Shown piece by piece: positions 27,852 through 37,707 of a stretch of 64,000 bases of DNA. The stretch's first letter is position 1. Each line of letters opens with the position of its first letter. The DNA is from Tolypothrix bouteillei VB521301. Its GTDB lineage: Bacteria; Cyanobacteriota; Cyanobacteriia; Cyanobacteriales; Nostocaceae. Both the position numbers and the translations under genes were made by a program. A model generated the notes under the pieces. That model saw nothing but the letters and a program-made list of their open reading frames with translations. It was not told the DNA's origin and did no database searches. Location: the NCBI RefSeq assembly GCF_000760695.4, contig NZ_JHEG04000001.1, forward strand, positions 1,458,717-1,522,716, read 5' to 3'.

Positions 27852-29684
27852 ATGAAGCTAAAGACAAATACTTATATCTTGAAGCACTTATTTCTTAATC
27901 TTAGGCCGCAGAGTTTATTTTATACCCTTATTTGTGGACTGTTTGCTGTTTCCACCTTCTTTCCGGAACCAGCAGTCGCCCGCCGCCGTGTTAAAAAAGT
28001 CATTGAACCTCAAAATACGACTGAGATCGGTGAAAGTTGCAGTCAGCCCGATATAAGAATTAACAATCAATTTTCCCTTGCTGCTAGCAATTTTGCGCTT
28101 ATGTCTACTGTAGTCAGCCAACCTAAAATAGGGCTGACATCTCTCATTGAGTCTTTAGGTCCCTATGTCTTTGCCTTCCTCAATCGCAGTGATGGTATTA
28201 CCATCAACGAGCGGGCAAAACTAGCTAAAGTCCCCATCTTAATGTATCACGATATACTCCCTAAAAAAGAAGTCTTTTTTGATGTCACTCCAGAAGAATT
28301 AGAAGCGCATTTTGAGCTATTAAAAGAGAATGGTATGACCCCCATTACTCTAGACCAGTTAACAACTCACCTCCAAACAGGAGTTCCTCTCCCGGAAAAA
28401 CCCGTTCTCTTAACCTTTGATGATGGTTACGGGGGACATTACGAATACGTGTATCCTTTACTCAAAAAGTATGGCTATCCTGCTGTCTTTTCAATTTACA
28501 CTAAGGGAGTCGGCAATAACGTCGGTCGAACTCATGTCAGCTGGGAACAGCTTAAGGAAATGGCAGCCGATCCTTTGGTAACGATTGCCTCCCATAGCGT
28601 CAGCCATCCACGCGATTTAACAGCTCTACCTTCAGAAGAAATTAAAAAAGAAGTCGTAGAATCCAAAGCTATTCTTGAATCTAATTTGGGTATCCCCATT
28701 CGTTACTTTACTTATCCTGAAGGAAAATATGATGCCCAAGTTGCAAATGCGGTGCATGAAGCAGGATATCAGCTGGCACTGACAATGAGTAATACAGACG
28801 AAAAATATGCTGGTGCATCAGAGAGTTTGTTGGCAGTTTCCCGCTTTGGTCAATCTAGAATCAAAGAAGTGATAACTGAAGCTTGGGGTGGTCCCAAATT
28901 ACCAAGCTGGAAAATCGGCTTTGACTTTAGCAGCCCCATACAAAAAAATGACGTCAATATCGACAAAATTCCCCTAGTCTTGGTTTCTGGTGGTAAACCA
29001 ATCACCATTCACGCGGACAGCCGCTATCAAGTTGCAGAAATTTTAAATAAGAGTGGTACTAATGCTGTTGCTGCTATAGATGGCGGTTTCTTTTCTTTAA
29101 AATTCCTAAACTCCAATGTTATGATTGGACCCGTCTACAGCCAGAGTACAAGACAATTCGTTCCTGGCAGTGCTTGGGATATTCAAAAAATCGGCGGACG
29201 ACCTTTAGTCCTAATTAGTCCGCACTCAGTGCGTTTTATTCCCTTTGATTCAACAAAGCACAATACTTTAGAGGGGATAAAGGCTGAAATGCCGGATGTA
29301 ACTGATGCGTTTGTAGCAGCGGCGTGGTTGGTCAAAGATGGTCAGCCTCAAGAAGCAAGTACCTTTAATGGTCTGTATGGTTTTGATATACCCCGCCATA
29401 GAGCTTTTTGGGGCATTAACCAAAACAAACAACCCACAATCGGCGTTTCTCTAGAGTCTGTGGACTCTGTTTCTTTAGGAGTTGCACTTGTGAAAGCAGG
29501 GTTGCGAGATGTTGTCATGGTTGATTCCGGTCAAAGCGCTGCTTTGGTTTACCAAGGGGAATCTCTAGTACGTTACGAACCGCGTCCCGTACCTCATGCA
29601 GTTGCACTCTTACCATCATCTGCATCGACCACTCAAAATCCTTGTGTGCTCGTACAAAATAAAACAAAAAACCGGGGAACTTAA
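27852..29684 (+). CDS. Polysaccharide deacetylase / phosphodiester glycosidase fusion
   Basis: A secreted or envelope protein of 610 residues. A hydrophobic signal or anchor lies at about 20-44 (ending AVARR). The NodB deacetylase domain spans about 125-335, with LTFDDGYG (Asp190, Asp191), SHSVSHP (His248, His252) and YFTYPEGKYD. The C-terminal part (about 375-600) looks like a phosphodiester glycosidase (NAGPA/exopolysaccharide) domain: AAIDGGFFS, SLESVDSVSLGVALVKAG and DSGQSAALVY. One protein thus combines N-deacetylation and phosphodiester cleavage, presumably of a cell-wall or exopolysaccharide. The substrate is inference. It stands alone and ends in a hairpin convergent with fba. Confidence 0.85.
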   Translation: MKLKTNTYILKHLFLNLRPQSLFYTLICGLFAVSTFFPEPAVARRRVKKVIEPQNTTEIGESCSQPDIRINNQFSLAASNFALMSTVVSQPKIGLTSLIESLGPYVFAFLNRSDGITINERAKLAKVPILMYHDILPKKEVFFDVTPEELEAHFELLKENGMTPITLDQLTTHLQTGVPLPEKPVLLTFDDGYGGHYEYVYPLLKKYGYPAVFSIYTKGVGNNVGRTHVSWEQLKEMAADPLVTIASHSVSHPRDLTALPSEEIKKEVVESKAILESNLGIPIRYFTYPEGKYDAQVANAVHEAGYQLALTMSNTDEKYAGASESLLAVSRFGQSRIKEVITEAWGGPKLPSWKIGFDFSSPIQKNDVNIDKIPLVLVSGGKPITIHADSRYQVAEILNKSGTNAVAAIDGGFFSLKFLNSNVMIGPVYSQSTRQFVPGSAWDIQKIGGRPLVLISPHSVRFIPFDSTKHNTLEGIKAEMPDVTDAFVAAAWLVKDGQPQEASTFNGLYGFDIPRHRAFWGINQNKQPTIGVSLESVDSVSLGVALVKAGLRDVVMVDSGQSAALVYQGESLVRYEPRPVPHAVALLPSSASTTQNPCVLVQNKTKNRGT

Positions 29685-29697
29685 GCGCTACCCGGTT
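29655..29697 (-). terminator. Rho-independent terminator for fba
   Basis: On the minus strand AACCGGG-N14-CCCGGTT is followed by a T-rich run (TTTTTGTTTTATTTT). It lies about 80 bases beyond the fba stop. The stem overlaps the stop codon of the convergent deacetylase gene. A second perfect hairpin, AGGGACACG-N9-CGTGTCCCT at 29731-29757, lies between the two genes and may end transcription from the other side. Confidence 0.65.
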
Positions 29698-29777
29698 GAG
29701 TCTCATTAATACTAGAATCCTCAGTGACGTAGGGACACGTACTTTACTCGTGTCCCTATTTCCCTATATGTCTTTAA

Positions 29778-30857
29778 TTAGACAACAGCAGCTTTCTTTG
29801 TAATGGCGCTGAGTTCACCCTTAGCATATTTAGCAGCAAATTCGTCAAGGGAGATTTGCTTGATCTTGCTAGCGTTACCAGCAGTACCAAATTGCTGATA
29901 GCGTTCGATACAAACCTTCTGCATGTACTTAATGGAAGGCTTGAGGAAGTGACGGGGGTCAAATTCCTTAGGCTCTTTTGCTAAAGCTTCACGTACAGCG
30001 GCAGTGATAGCCAAACGGTTGTCAGTGTCAATATTTACCTTACGTACACCGCTCTTGATACCTTTTTGGATTTCTTCTACTGGTACACCATAGGTTTCAG
30101 GAATTTTACCGCCGTACTCGTTAATCAGTGCAATCAAATCTTCTGGTACGGAGGAAGAACCGTGCATAACTAAGTGGGTGTTGGGCAAGCGGCGGTGAAT
30201 TTCTTCGATACGGCTGATTGCCAAAATTTCCCCAGTTGGTTTGCGGCTGAATTTGTAAGCGCCGTGGCTGGTACCAATAGCGACTGCCAAAGCGTCTACT
30301 TGGGTTTGTTCTACAAAGTCAACTGCTTGGTCGGGGTCGGTTAACAGCTGGTCGTGGGAAAGAGTTCCTTCAAACCCGTGACCATCTTCTTTATCTCCTT
30401 GACCGGTTTCCAATGAACCCAAACAACCAAGTTCACCTTCAACACTAACACCCAATGAGTGAGCGACTTTAACTACTTCACGGGTTACACTAACGTTGTA
30501 CTCGTAGCTAGCAGGGGTCTTAGCATCAGCTTCCAGCGAGCCATCCATCATCACGCTGGTGAAGCCATTCTTGATTGCTGAGTAGCAGGTAGCCGGTTCA
30601 TTGCCGTGGTCTTGGTGCATGGCAATGGGGATGTTGGGATAAGTTTCCACTGCTGCCAAAATGAGGTGACGCAGGAAGTTCTCCCCAGCATATTTACGAG
30701 CGCCTCGGGAGGCTTGCAAAATAACAGGGCTATCTGTCTCTTGGGCAGCCTGTACAATCGCTTGTATTTGCTCCAAGTTGTTCACGTTGAAAGCAGGTAT
30801 GCCGTAACCGTTTTCTGCTGCATGGTCTAAGAGCAGTCGCAGGGGTACGAGCGCCAT
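29778..30857 (-). CDS. fba: Class II fructose-bisphosphate aldolase
   Basis: Zinc-dependent aldolase of glycolysis and the Calvin cycle, 359 residues. The [10 protein letters not shown] motif near residue 80, [41 protein letters not shown] and [11 protein letters not shown] near the C-terminal third are typical of the class IIB, CbbA-like form. The start has a strong Shine-Dalgarno, AGGAGGA, 8 bases upstream of the ATG. It is a single-gene unit ended by a Rho-independent terminator. The tRNA-Lys gene lies about 250 bases upstream on the same strand with its own terminator. Confidence 0.97.
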   Translation of the reverse strand: MALVPLRLLLDHAAENGYGIPAFNVNNLEQIQAIVQAAQETDSPVILQASRGARKYAGENFLRHLILAAVETYPNIPIAMHQDHGNEPATCYSAIKNGFTSVMMDGSLEADAKTPASYEYNVSVTREVVKVAHSLGVSVEGELGCLGSLETGQGDKEDGHGFEGTLSHDQLLTDPDQAVDFVEQTQVDALAVAIGTSHGAYKFSRKPTGEILAISRIEEIHRRLPNTHLVMHGSSSVPEDLIALINEYGGKIPETYGVPVEEIQKGIKSGVRKVNIDTDNRLAITAAVREALAKEPKEFDPRHFLKPSIKYMQKVCIERYQQFGTAGNASKIKQISLDEFAAKYAKGELSAITKKAAVV

Positions 30858-31067
30858 AGATAGTCCTCCTAAATGTGATTGTCAGCTAGTGGGTCAGACA
30901 AGCGTAAATTATTACGCTATTTTTAATAGTATTTTAAGCTTATAGGAAATTATAACTACTGTTGTATCTTTATGTTGAAAAACTTTAAGACTTTTCGTTA
31001 ATCGTAAACATTTCAGGTTCTTTTTGTGAAGAATCTTTAAGGTAACGAGTGCTAGATATTTACACGA

Positions 31068-31087
31068 AAACGCGCCCTAGCGCGTTT
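31068..31087 (-). terminator. Terminator of tRNA-Lys
   Basis: On the minus strand AAACGCG-CTAGGG-CGCGTTT is a perfect 7-bp stem ending in a TTTT run. It begins 17 bases past the tRNA 3' end. Short stems of this kind are usual after cyanobacterial tRNA genes. Confidence 0.65.
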
Positions 31088-31104
31088 CTACATTCTTTAT
31101 TTTA

Positions 31105-31176
31105 TGGGTCGCCCGGGATTCGAACCCGGAACTAATCGGTTAAAAGCCGAGTACTCTACCGTTGAGTTAGCGACCC
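31105..31176 (-). tRNA. tRNA-Lys (UUU)
   Basis: Read on the minus strand, the 72-base gene begins GGGTCGC and ends GCGACCC plus discriminator A, giving a 7-bp acceptor stem. The D-arm has CTCAACGGTAGAG, the anticodon loop is CTTTTAA with anticodon TTT, and the T-arm is CCGGG-TTCGAAT-CCCGG. CCA is not encoded. The first pair of the anticodon stem (C-T) is mismatched in my alignment. Confidence 0.96.
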
Positions 31177-31232
31177 TTTCTTTTTATCGACTATGTCATC
31201 ATAGCATAGTCGAGTGGAGTTTTGTAAAGAGT

Positions 31233-32069
31233 CTAGAGAAAATTTATTTTGAGACGCACGTTAGCGCTGTAGCTGGTGTTTGGTTCCAGCACAGTCAGGC
31301 TCTCACCCGTGTTTAGAGCGTTGCGAGGAGCGCTCCAAGGTTCCAGACAGTAGAAATCCTTACCTTTTACCGTCCAGAAAACTAAAGTGGAATATATTTC
31401 ATCATATTCCATCTCCAATTTTAACTTACGACTGCGATCGCTAACTGTTGCCAATTTGCCATTTAGGTGCTTGAAGGCAACATCGATAACATCGGCGTTA
31501 TAGTCAAAAGTCCCGTTAAAGGAATGAACTTCCTTTGTAATTTGGTCTTGGTATTGGTTTGAGGGGATTTCAAACTCTAATTGAGTTTTGTCAGATGTTA
31601 CAAAGTACGGATGGAACCCAATAGAAAAAGGCATCGCTTCGGAAGACAGATTTTTGTACTCCTGTCTTATCTCTAAAGTATGACCTTCGATCTTGTATGT
31701 AAATACGATCTGAAATTCAAAAGGATAATGAGCGCGTGTTTGCTCGTTACTACTCAGAGCGATCGCAAGAGTTGCTTTGTCCTGAGAAACCTCTTCCCCT
31801 ACAACCGACCAAGGTAAGTCCCGAGCAAAGCCGTGTTGTTTTAAAGTATACTCCTGCCCGTTATAAGTATATAAATTATCTGGTAAGTTTCCGCAAATGG
31901 GGAATAAAATTGGAACTCCACCTCTAACACTTAATTCAGGGTTAGCAAAGCGTTCCTCATCCAAGTATAAAATGTCTTGACCTTCTACTCGCCACCCGAT
32001 AATAATACCGCCACGTTCGGGGACAACCTCCAAGCGAGATTGATTTGTTTGTATGTATCGTTTATTCAT
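31233..32069 (-). CDS. Aldose 1-epimerase family protein
   Basis: A 278-residue galactose-mutarotase-like protein that interconverts sugar anomers. RGGVPILFPICGNLPDN near 49-65, HGFARDLPW near 80-88, IGFHPYF near 151-157 and CLEPWSAPRNALNTG near the end match the YihR/YeaD-like aldose epimerase group, including the conserved His-Glu catalytic pair. Whether it prefers free hexose or hexose 6-phosphate is not clear. It shares its strand with pdhA but a 96-base repeat array separates them, so joint transcription is doubtful. Confidence 0.85.
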   Translation of the reverse strand: MNKRYIQTNQSRLEVVPERGGIIIGWRVEGQDILYLDEERFANPELSVRGGVPILFPICGNLPDNLYTYNGQEYTLKQHGFARDLPWSVVGEEVSQDKATLAIALSSNEQTRAHYPFEFQIVFTYKIEGHTLEIRQEYKNLSSEAMPFSIGFHPYFVTSDKTQLEFEIPSNQYQDQITKEVHSFNGTFDYNADVIDVAFKHLNGKLATVSDRSRKLKLEMEYDEIYSTLVFWTVKGKDFYCLEPWSAPRNALNTGESLTVLEPNTSYSANVRLKINFL

Positions 32070-32091
32070 AGTTATGAGTTCTGAATTATCA

Positions 32092-32158
32092 GTTATGAGT
32101 TATGAGTTATGAGTTATGAAATTAATTGAGATTCATAATTCATAATTCATAATTCATA
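32092..32158. repeat. Tandem heptamer arrays
   Basis: Four copies of GTTATGA (32092-32119) are followed by four copies of ATTCATA (32131-32158). The two arrays are near reverse complements and could fold back on each other, with G-U wobbles on the plus-strand transcript. Short tandem heptamers of this kind are well known in heterocystous cyanobacteria. Confidence 0.75.
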
Positions 32159-32165
32159 ATTTTTA

Positions 32166-33200
32166 CTACTCGTCCTCAGCAAATACAAAGCGGTGTAACT
32201 CGCTTGGACTCGGTTCTGGGCTGCTTTCGGCAAATTTTACGGCTTCGTCTATAACTTGCTGTACCTTTTGGTCAATGTCTTTTAGTTCTTCGCTAGAAGC
32301 TAAGTTTTGCTCAACAAGATAAGAAGCAAACTTCTTGATAGGGTCGCGGGAGAACCAATATTCCTTTTCTTGTTTGGTTCGCATTTCATCTGGGTCGGCT
32401 AGGGAATGACCTCGGAAACGGTAGGTCAGTGCTTCAATGAGGGTAGGACCTTCCCCCGCACGCGCACGAGCTACAGCTTCCTGGGCTACTGCTCGCACGG
32501 CTAAAACATCCATTCCGTCTACTTCCACGCCAACCATATTAAATACGCTGGCTTTCTTATAAATTTCTGGTTGGGAAGTCGCCCGTTCGTGAGCCATACC
32601 GATCGCCCACTTATTATTTTCCACTACAAAAAGAATTGGTAGATTCCACAGAGCCGCCATGTTGAGAGTCTCAAAAAACTGACCGTTATTGGCAGCTCCA
32701 TCGCCGAAAAAGCAAGCAGTTACTTGGTCGGCGTTTTTATCGCCCAAGATCTCGCGACGGTATTTGCTTTGAAAAGCTGCTCCTGCTGCTACGGGAATAC
32801 CTTCTGCTACAAAAGCGTATCCACCCAAAAGACGGTGTTCGGCAGAAAACATATGCATGGAACCACCACGTCCCTTACTGCATCCTGTAGCTTTGCCAAA
32901 TAACTCCGCCAATACCTCTTTTGCGGGTACTCCCGCACTCAATGCATGAACGTGGTCTCGGTAAGTACTGCAAACAAAATCTTCTCCCGGTCGCATCGAT
33001 TTGATCACGCCAGTAGAAACTGCTTCTTGACCGTTGTATAGGTGTACAAAACCAAACATTTTGCCCCTGTAGTACATTTCGGCACACTTGTCCTCAAACA
33101 AGCGTCCCAGCACCATGTCCTCGTACAACACTAACCCTTCGTCTCTGGTTATTTGTACCGTTGCTGTATCAAATTTAGGTAATGTGCGTTCTTGGCTCAT
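32166..33200 (-). CDS. pdhA: Pyruvate dehydrogenase E1 alpha subunit
   Basis: The thiamine-diphosphate-binding alpha chain of the pyruvate dehydrogenase complex, 344 residues. [21 protein letters not shown] (TPP-binding motif), [14 protein letters not shown] and [14 protein letters not shown] (the phosphorylation-loop region of eukaryotic E1) identify it. Length and the [14 protein letters not shown] start region are as in cyanobacteria and plastids. The beta subunit and other components are not in the window, as is usual for cyanobacteria, where the pdh genes are scattered. Confidence 0.96.
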   Translation of the reverse strand: MSQERTLPKFDTATVQITRDEGLVLYEDMVLGRLFEDKCAEMYYRGKMFGFVHLYNGQEAVSTGVIKSMRPGEDFVCSTYRDHVHALSAGVPAKEVLAELFGKATGCSKGRGGSMHMFSAEHRLLGGYAFVAEGIPVAAGAAFQSKYRREILGDKNADQVTACFFGDGAANNGQFFETLNMAALWNLPILFVVENNKWAIGMAHERATSQPEIYKKASVFNMVGVEVDGMDVLAVRAVAQEAVARARAGEGPTLIEALTYRFRGHSLADPDEMRTKQEKEYWFSRDPIKKFASYLVEQNLASSEELKDIDQKVQQVIDEAVKFAESSPEPSPSELHRFVFAEDE

Positions 33201-33899
33201 TATTTCTTGGTATTCCTGTCGTAAATCTTAAAGTTACTGTGTGAGCAAATTTGCCAAAATGCAGCGTAAGCTTTTAAAAAGATAGCATTTCACCAGGAGC
33301 TAGCCAAAGACCATAATTTGATGACTGGTAACTGGTAACTGCTGTTATAGCTTTTGGCTATAAATTAGCTGTCGCGATAGTCAGTTTTCTGCCTATTTAC
33401 TAACAATTTCACAAAGCCATATCATACATTGTTATTCTTCGTGAGATTGTTGCTATGAATGAATACCTGTGGTATACTTCGGTTCTCTCTATTGGAGAAA
33501 GTATAAAAAAGGGGGTTCTTTCACCATATAGTCGGAGAAAATTTCTCTAGATCGCCTGAAGGAATGATTTAGTTATAAACTCTGAAAAGAGAATAGATAT
33601 AGGCTTCTATACATTCCTACCACAACAGCACTCAATATTAGCGCTGTCAAACAAGGTGAGACTCATTCTCTGTTAGCTGTTACCAGGTTGCAGTACATTT
33701 ACAAAAAAAACGTAAAAATAATCTTAAAAAGAGAAATTCTGTCTCAAAAAAAGCAAAACATTATCATTGAAGGCGTGGGCAAAAGTGCTATAGAGCACAT
33801 TTATAGTTCTATGTTACTTGAACGGCAGAATGATAAGTTTTTACAATTCACTCATGCTGTAGGAAAATTATGTTTATCGCGCTGCAGGGGAAGTAGGCT
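33201..33899. other. Divergent promoter region, 699 bases
   Basis: The gap separates divergent pdhA and the ftn2-like gene. It is AT-rich with runs of A (33700-33760) and a GGTAACTGGTAACTG doublet near 33326-33340. No convincing open frame, RNA gene or inverted-repeat element is seen. Promoters for both genes must lie here; I cannot place them. Confidence 0.45.
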
Positions 33900-36215
33900 G
33901 TGCGAATTCCGCTAGATTACTACCGAATTTTAGGCATACCGATGGCGGCAAGTGAGGAACAGTTGCGGCAAGCATACGGCGATCGCATTATGCAGCTGCC
34001 GCGACGAGAGTATTCCCATGCAGCAATTACATCGAGAAAAAAACTCATTGAGAAAGCTTATGTTGTCCTATCAGATCCCAGAGAACGTAAAACATACGAT
34101 AAACTTTACCTAGCTCACGCTTATGGTTCTGAAAACCATCAAGATAAGGCTGTGGCTGTTGAAACTGCCCATCAAGGTAGTGGAGATGTTGAGTCGCTCA
34201 ATTTCAGCATTGAAATTACACAAGACGAGTTCGTAGGGGCGCTTCTAATTTTGCAAGAATTGGGAGAGTACGAACTCGTCCTAAAACTTGGTCGTCCCTA
34301 CCTAATTGACAGAAACGGTACGGGCAAACGACACGTTAATAGAGAAGACAGCGAAGAAAACTACACGGTTGAACTACCAGATGTAGTTCTTACTGTTGCT
34401 CTTGCTTGTTTGGAACTAGGTCGCGAGCAATGGCAGCAAGGGCACTATGAAAATGCGGCAATCTCCTTAGAAACAGGAGAGGAACTATTAGCACGCAAAG
34501 GGTTGTTTCCCAGTGGTAGGGCTGAAATTCAGTCTGACCTCAACAGATTGCGACCTTATCGCATTTTAGAACTGCTAGCACTGCCTGAAGAAAATACAAC
34601 CGAAAGATTCCAAGGATTGCAATTATTACAGAACGTTCTTGACGAGCGAGGTGGCATTGATGGCGCGGGAGATGACCAATCAGGACTAAACATTGATGAC
34701 TTTCTCAGATTTATTCAGCAACTGCGTAATTACCTGACAGTTGCCGAACAACACCAATTGTTTGAAGCGGAAAGCAAGCGTCCCTCCGCAGTTGCAACTT
34801 ATCTAGCAGTTTACGCCTCCCTAGCCAAAGGATTTGCCCAACGTCAACCCGCATTAATTCGTCAAGCAAAGCATTTACTGATACGCTTGAGCCGACGTCA
34901 AGACGTTCATTTAGAACAGTCCCTCTGTGCCATGCTTTTAGGGCAAACAGAGGAAGCCACGCGTGTCTTAGAACTCTCGCAAGAGTATGAAGCTCTAGCT
35001 TTTATTCGAGAACACTCTCATGATTCTCCAGACTTGTTACCGGGATTGTGTTTGTATGGAGAACGCTGGTTGCAAAACGACGTCTTTCCTCACTTTCGAG
35101 ATTTGGTAGACCAACCCGCTTCCTTGAAAGATTATTTTTCCGATCCGGGTGTACAAGCTTATTTAGAAAACCTACCAACAGAAGAAGAAACAACTTACGA
35201 ATCAGCAGGGACGACGTACCCACACCCATCTACTCAAGCACAAACAAATCATCGCGATCGGAACGATCGCCACAAGGGTTCTACACAAAACTCCAGGCAA
35301 TTCCCAACAACCAGAACACCCTATGTAGAACAACCAGAAACAAGACCACAGCAAAGGGAAGACAATTTACGCTGGTCGCAACCCAATTATGCCTCCCCCA
35401 TGTCTTATGGCAATGTCAGCAGACAGACACAAACCTCTATCAACTCACTGCCCAATACCCAATACTCTGTTAGAGGGACGCACCAACATGTAAACGGTAC
35501 AGCCAAAACAGATCCTCCCCCATCAAGAAGACCAATACGACAGCCCACGCATTTAGGGTATGTCTCAGAAAACACTCCTGTTCCAAATCGCCGCCGTAGA
35601 ACGCGCAATCGGCAATCGCAATTGCGCTTATTGTGGATGATATTAGCCTCAACCGCCAGTATCGTTGTGCTGTGGTTTGTCATTTCGACAACGATTGGAT
35701 TTTTTAAAAATCTGTTGTCCCCCGCACCATCGTTAAAAGGCGAGCAAGTCTCAGTAGAACTCAACCAGCCGCCAATACCCATTCCGGACTCTACCAGCAA
35801 ACCAAAACTACCCACAGGGTCTTTGACAGAAGAAAAAGCTGCAGAAATTGTTCGGACTTGGCTCGATATCAAAGCCGCAGCATTTGGCTCGGAACACGAA
35901 CTGTCTAGTTTAGAGCATATTTTAGTCAGTCCAACCCTGACAAAATGGCGGCTGTGGGGTCAACGCGAAAAAGATAAGAATCGTTATCGAAAATACGAAC
36001 ATAGCGTTAAAGTCGAATCCTTGGAAACCAATCGAACTTCCCAAAACCAAGCTGCAGTGGAAGCAGCTGTCACTGAATCCACTGAATTTTATGAAAACGG
36101 TCAAAAGAAAAAGTCAGATAAAGAAAAATTACGAGTTAGGTACGATCTCATTCGGATGGATGATGGGTGGCGTATCCGCGATATGTCAGTCCTCAACAAA
36201 ATTGGCTCAATTTAG
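33900..36215 (+). CDS. ftn2: Cell-division protein Ftn2/ZipN (ARC6-like)
   Basis: A 771-residue membrane anchor of the FtsZ ring, the cyanobacterial homologue of plastid ARC6. The N-terminal J-like domain (about 1-65: DYYRILGI, LRQAYGDRI, YVVLSDPRERKTYD) lacks the HPD of true DnaJ. A long alpha-helical middle region follows to about residue 430. A low-complexity Gln/Pro/Arg linker (435-570) leads to one membrane segment at about 576-600. The C-terminal IMS (DUF4101) domain at about 640-768 contains LTEEKAAEIVRTWLDIK and WRLWGQ. The start is a GTG at 33900. The 3' end overlaps the convergent receiver gene by 4 bases. Confidence 0.93.
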   Translation: MRIPLDYYRILGIPMAASEEQLRQAYGDRIMQLPRREYSHAAITSRKKLIEKAYVVLSDPRERKTYDKLYLAHAYGSENHQDKAVAVETAHQGSGDVESLNFSIEITQDEFVGALLILQELGEYELVLKLGRPYLIDRNGTGKRHVNREDSEENYTVELPDVVLTVALACLELGREQWQQGHYENAAISLETGEELLARKGLFPSGRAEIQSDLNRLRPYRILELLALPEENTTERFQGLQLLQNVLDERGGIDGAGDDQSGLNIDDFLRFIQQLRNYLTVAEQHQLFEAESKRPSAVATYLAVYASLAKGFAQRQPALIRQAKHLLIRLSRRQDVHLEQSLCAMLLGQTEEATRVLELSQEYEALAFIREHSHDSPDLLPGLCLYGERWLQNDVFPHFRDLVDQPASLKDYFSDPGVQAYLENLPTEEETTYESAGTTYPHPSTQAQTNHRDRNDRHKGSTQNSRQFPTTRTPYVEQPETRPQQREDNLRWSQPNYASPMSYGNVSRQTQTSINSLPNTQYSVRGTHQHVNGTAKTDPPPSRRPIRQPTHLGYVSENTPVPNRRRRTRNRQSQLRLLWMILASTASIVVLWFVISTTIGFFKNLLSPAPSLKGEQVSVELNQPPIPIPDSTSKPKLPTGSLTEEKAAEIVRTWLDIKAAAFGSEHELSSLEHILVSPTLTKWRLWGQREKDKNRYRKYEHSVKVESLETNRTSQNQAAVEAAVTESTEFYENGQKKKSDKEKLRVRYDLIRMDDGWRIRDMSVLNKIGSI

Positions 36216-36661
36216 CATTGGTCAGCGATCGCTGTTAGCGATCGGATTTGCAGCTCCATTTCCATCCATTTATGGGCTAGCAAGCGATGGACTCGCTGAC
36301 GCAGCACGTCCCAATCAAATGGTTTTGTGAGATAGCCGGTGACTCCAACTTCCATCGCTTGCTCGCGAAACTTTTTGTCTTCAAGAGCAGTAATCATTAA
36401 AATTGGGGGACAGCGATCGCCTAACAGGGTTTGTAGTTGAGAGCAACAAGTAAACCCATCCATTTCTGGCATCATAGCATCTAATAACACCATATCTGGC
36501 GGTTGTGCCTGACAGATATCCAAACATTGTTGTCCGTTGCTAGCTTCAGCAACGGAATATCCTTCTTTTTCAATAGCCTGACGCAGTACAAACCGCATGA
36601 GCTTTTCATCATCTACAACAAGAATCACAGGTGGATTGCTGTCAAAGACGGAATTTATCAT
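36212..36661 (-). CDS. Receiver-only response regulator
   Basis: A 149-residue receiver with ILVVDDEKLMR (acidic pair), Asp61 in MVLLDAMMPEMDG, a Thr in MITALED and Lys in YLTKPFDW. The C-terminal 25 residues (HKWMEMELQIRSLTAIADQC) are helical and may dimerise; there is no DNA-binding or enzymatic output. Such proteins act as phosphate shuttles or by protein contact. It is convergent with ftn2 and overlaps it by 4 bases, so read-through antisense to the division gene is possible. No kinase is adjacent. Confidence 0.9.
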   Translation of the reverse strand: MINSVFDSNPPVILVVDDEKLMRFVLRQAIEKEGYSVAEASNGQQCLDICQAQPPDMVLLDAMMPEMDGFTCCSQLQTLLGDRCPPILMITALEDKKFREQAMEVGVTGYLTKPFDWDVLRQRVHRLLAHKWMEMELQIRSLTAIADQC

Positions 36662-37330
36662 CCTGACTCCTTGGATGCTCTCACTTATAGCAAAGAAGTT
36701 CTACCCGTTGATACTCTTTTTTTTATTCCGTGACCAGCGTAAAATTACGGCGTTAGCGATCTTTAAACATTAACTGCATGCGTGGTTACCCACCCTCATC
36801 TCTCGCAAAACACTTTTAGATGGCTGTTGCAATTCCGGTCATAGAATTGTTTCACTTTACTTAAGGAAGGAACCTCTAATGGAATAAGTAATAGTACTTA
36901 TTAATGTTTGTACGATCGCAGCAAGGCTAATACCCCAAATTTTGAAACCTGGAGTTTTTAAAACTTTTTGCATAATTCAAGAGTGACAAGAATATATTTT
37001 AAGTTTTTTATCATCTTCTACCTTCTGGTAGTTTAGGTACGTATTTTTTTTTAGATATCTTAAATGAACTGCTCGCTCAAATATTGAGAATTATTGAGCT
37101 ATTAAGTCCCAAGTAAAGTTTATTTTCTTTTCGTGTGAGAATCAGCAAGCGGCTGTTAGTCTGAAAATATGTGAATTTATAGAAAAGCTCCAACAAGTGT
37201 TTTAATTTCTTAACCAAGCTTCGCGACAACCAAATAATCCTGATTGTTATAGACCAAACAGGTTATTTGTTAGGACTATCTCAAGGCTAACGATTCATTA
37301 ATTATGCTAATTCAATTCCCCAGACCGAGT
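36662..37330. other. Intergenic region, about 670 bases, no gene seen
   Basis: AT-rich DNA upstream of both the receiver gene (minus) and the small membrane gene (plus). A small CTACC-TTCT-GGTAG hairpin is at 37018-37031, followed by a weakly T-rich stretch ending in T9 near 37045. No open frame over 40 codons looks coding. Promoters are expected but not assignable by eye. Confidence 0.4.
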
Positions 37331-37651
37331 ATGAAACATTATCATCTAGAATGGATCGCAGAATGGTGCCAAGACAACGGCTGGACAGATTTATTTGAGG
37401 AACGCCGTAATAACTACTGGGCTTTTCCACCCGGAGCTGTCATGCCCGAACCGATTCCCAATCAAGTATTAAGATTGATTAAAAGTCAAAAGGGAATGAC
37501 TGTAGATGAGAAGTTTTGGTCTATATCAGCAGTCGTAGGTACGTTCGCTGCAGTTATTTCTACCTATTTGTTGAAATGTCCAATGCCTCTTGTTTTGGCA
37601 TTTGCTTTTGATGCAGTCACAGCAGCTCGACTGGAGATAGAGGAAGCGTAA
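37331..37651 (+). CDS. Conserved cyanobacterial membrane protein
   Basis: A 106-residue protein from the ATG at 37331 (MKHYHLEWIAEWCQDNGW). An upstream ATG at 37304 would add 9 residues, but the MKHYHLEW start looks like the conserved N-terminus. A polar first half rich in Trp (ERRNNYWAFPPGAVMPEPIP) is followed by a hydrophobic segment at about 65-95 that may cross the membrane once or twice. I recognise it as a family seen in cyanobacteria but know no function. It stands alone. Confidence 0.7.
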   Translation: MKHYHLEWIAEWCQDNGWTDLFEERRNNYWAFPPGAVMPEPIPNQVLRLIKSQKGMTVDEKFWSISAVVGTFAAVISTYLLKCPMPLVLAFAFDAVTAARLEIEEA

Positions 37652-37707
37652 AGAGATAGTGGTTAGTTGCCATTGGTAGGTTCTTGTACCACTAACCACA
37701 AACCAAT

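Noticed and set aside
33688..33915. 75-codon frame upstream of ftn2
   Set aside because: Runs into the ftn2 start in another frame and consists mostly of AT-rich leader with Lys/Ile codons.
35048..35872. 141- and 155-codon frames within ftn2
   Set aside because: Shadows of the low-complexity linker of the real gene in other frames.
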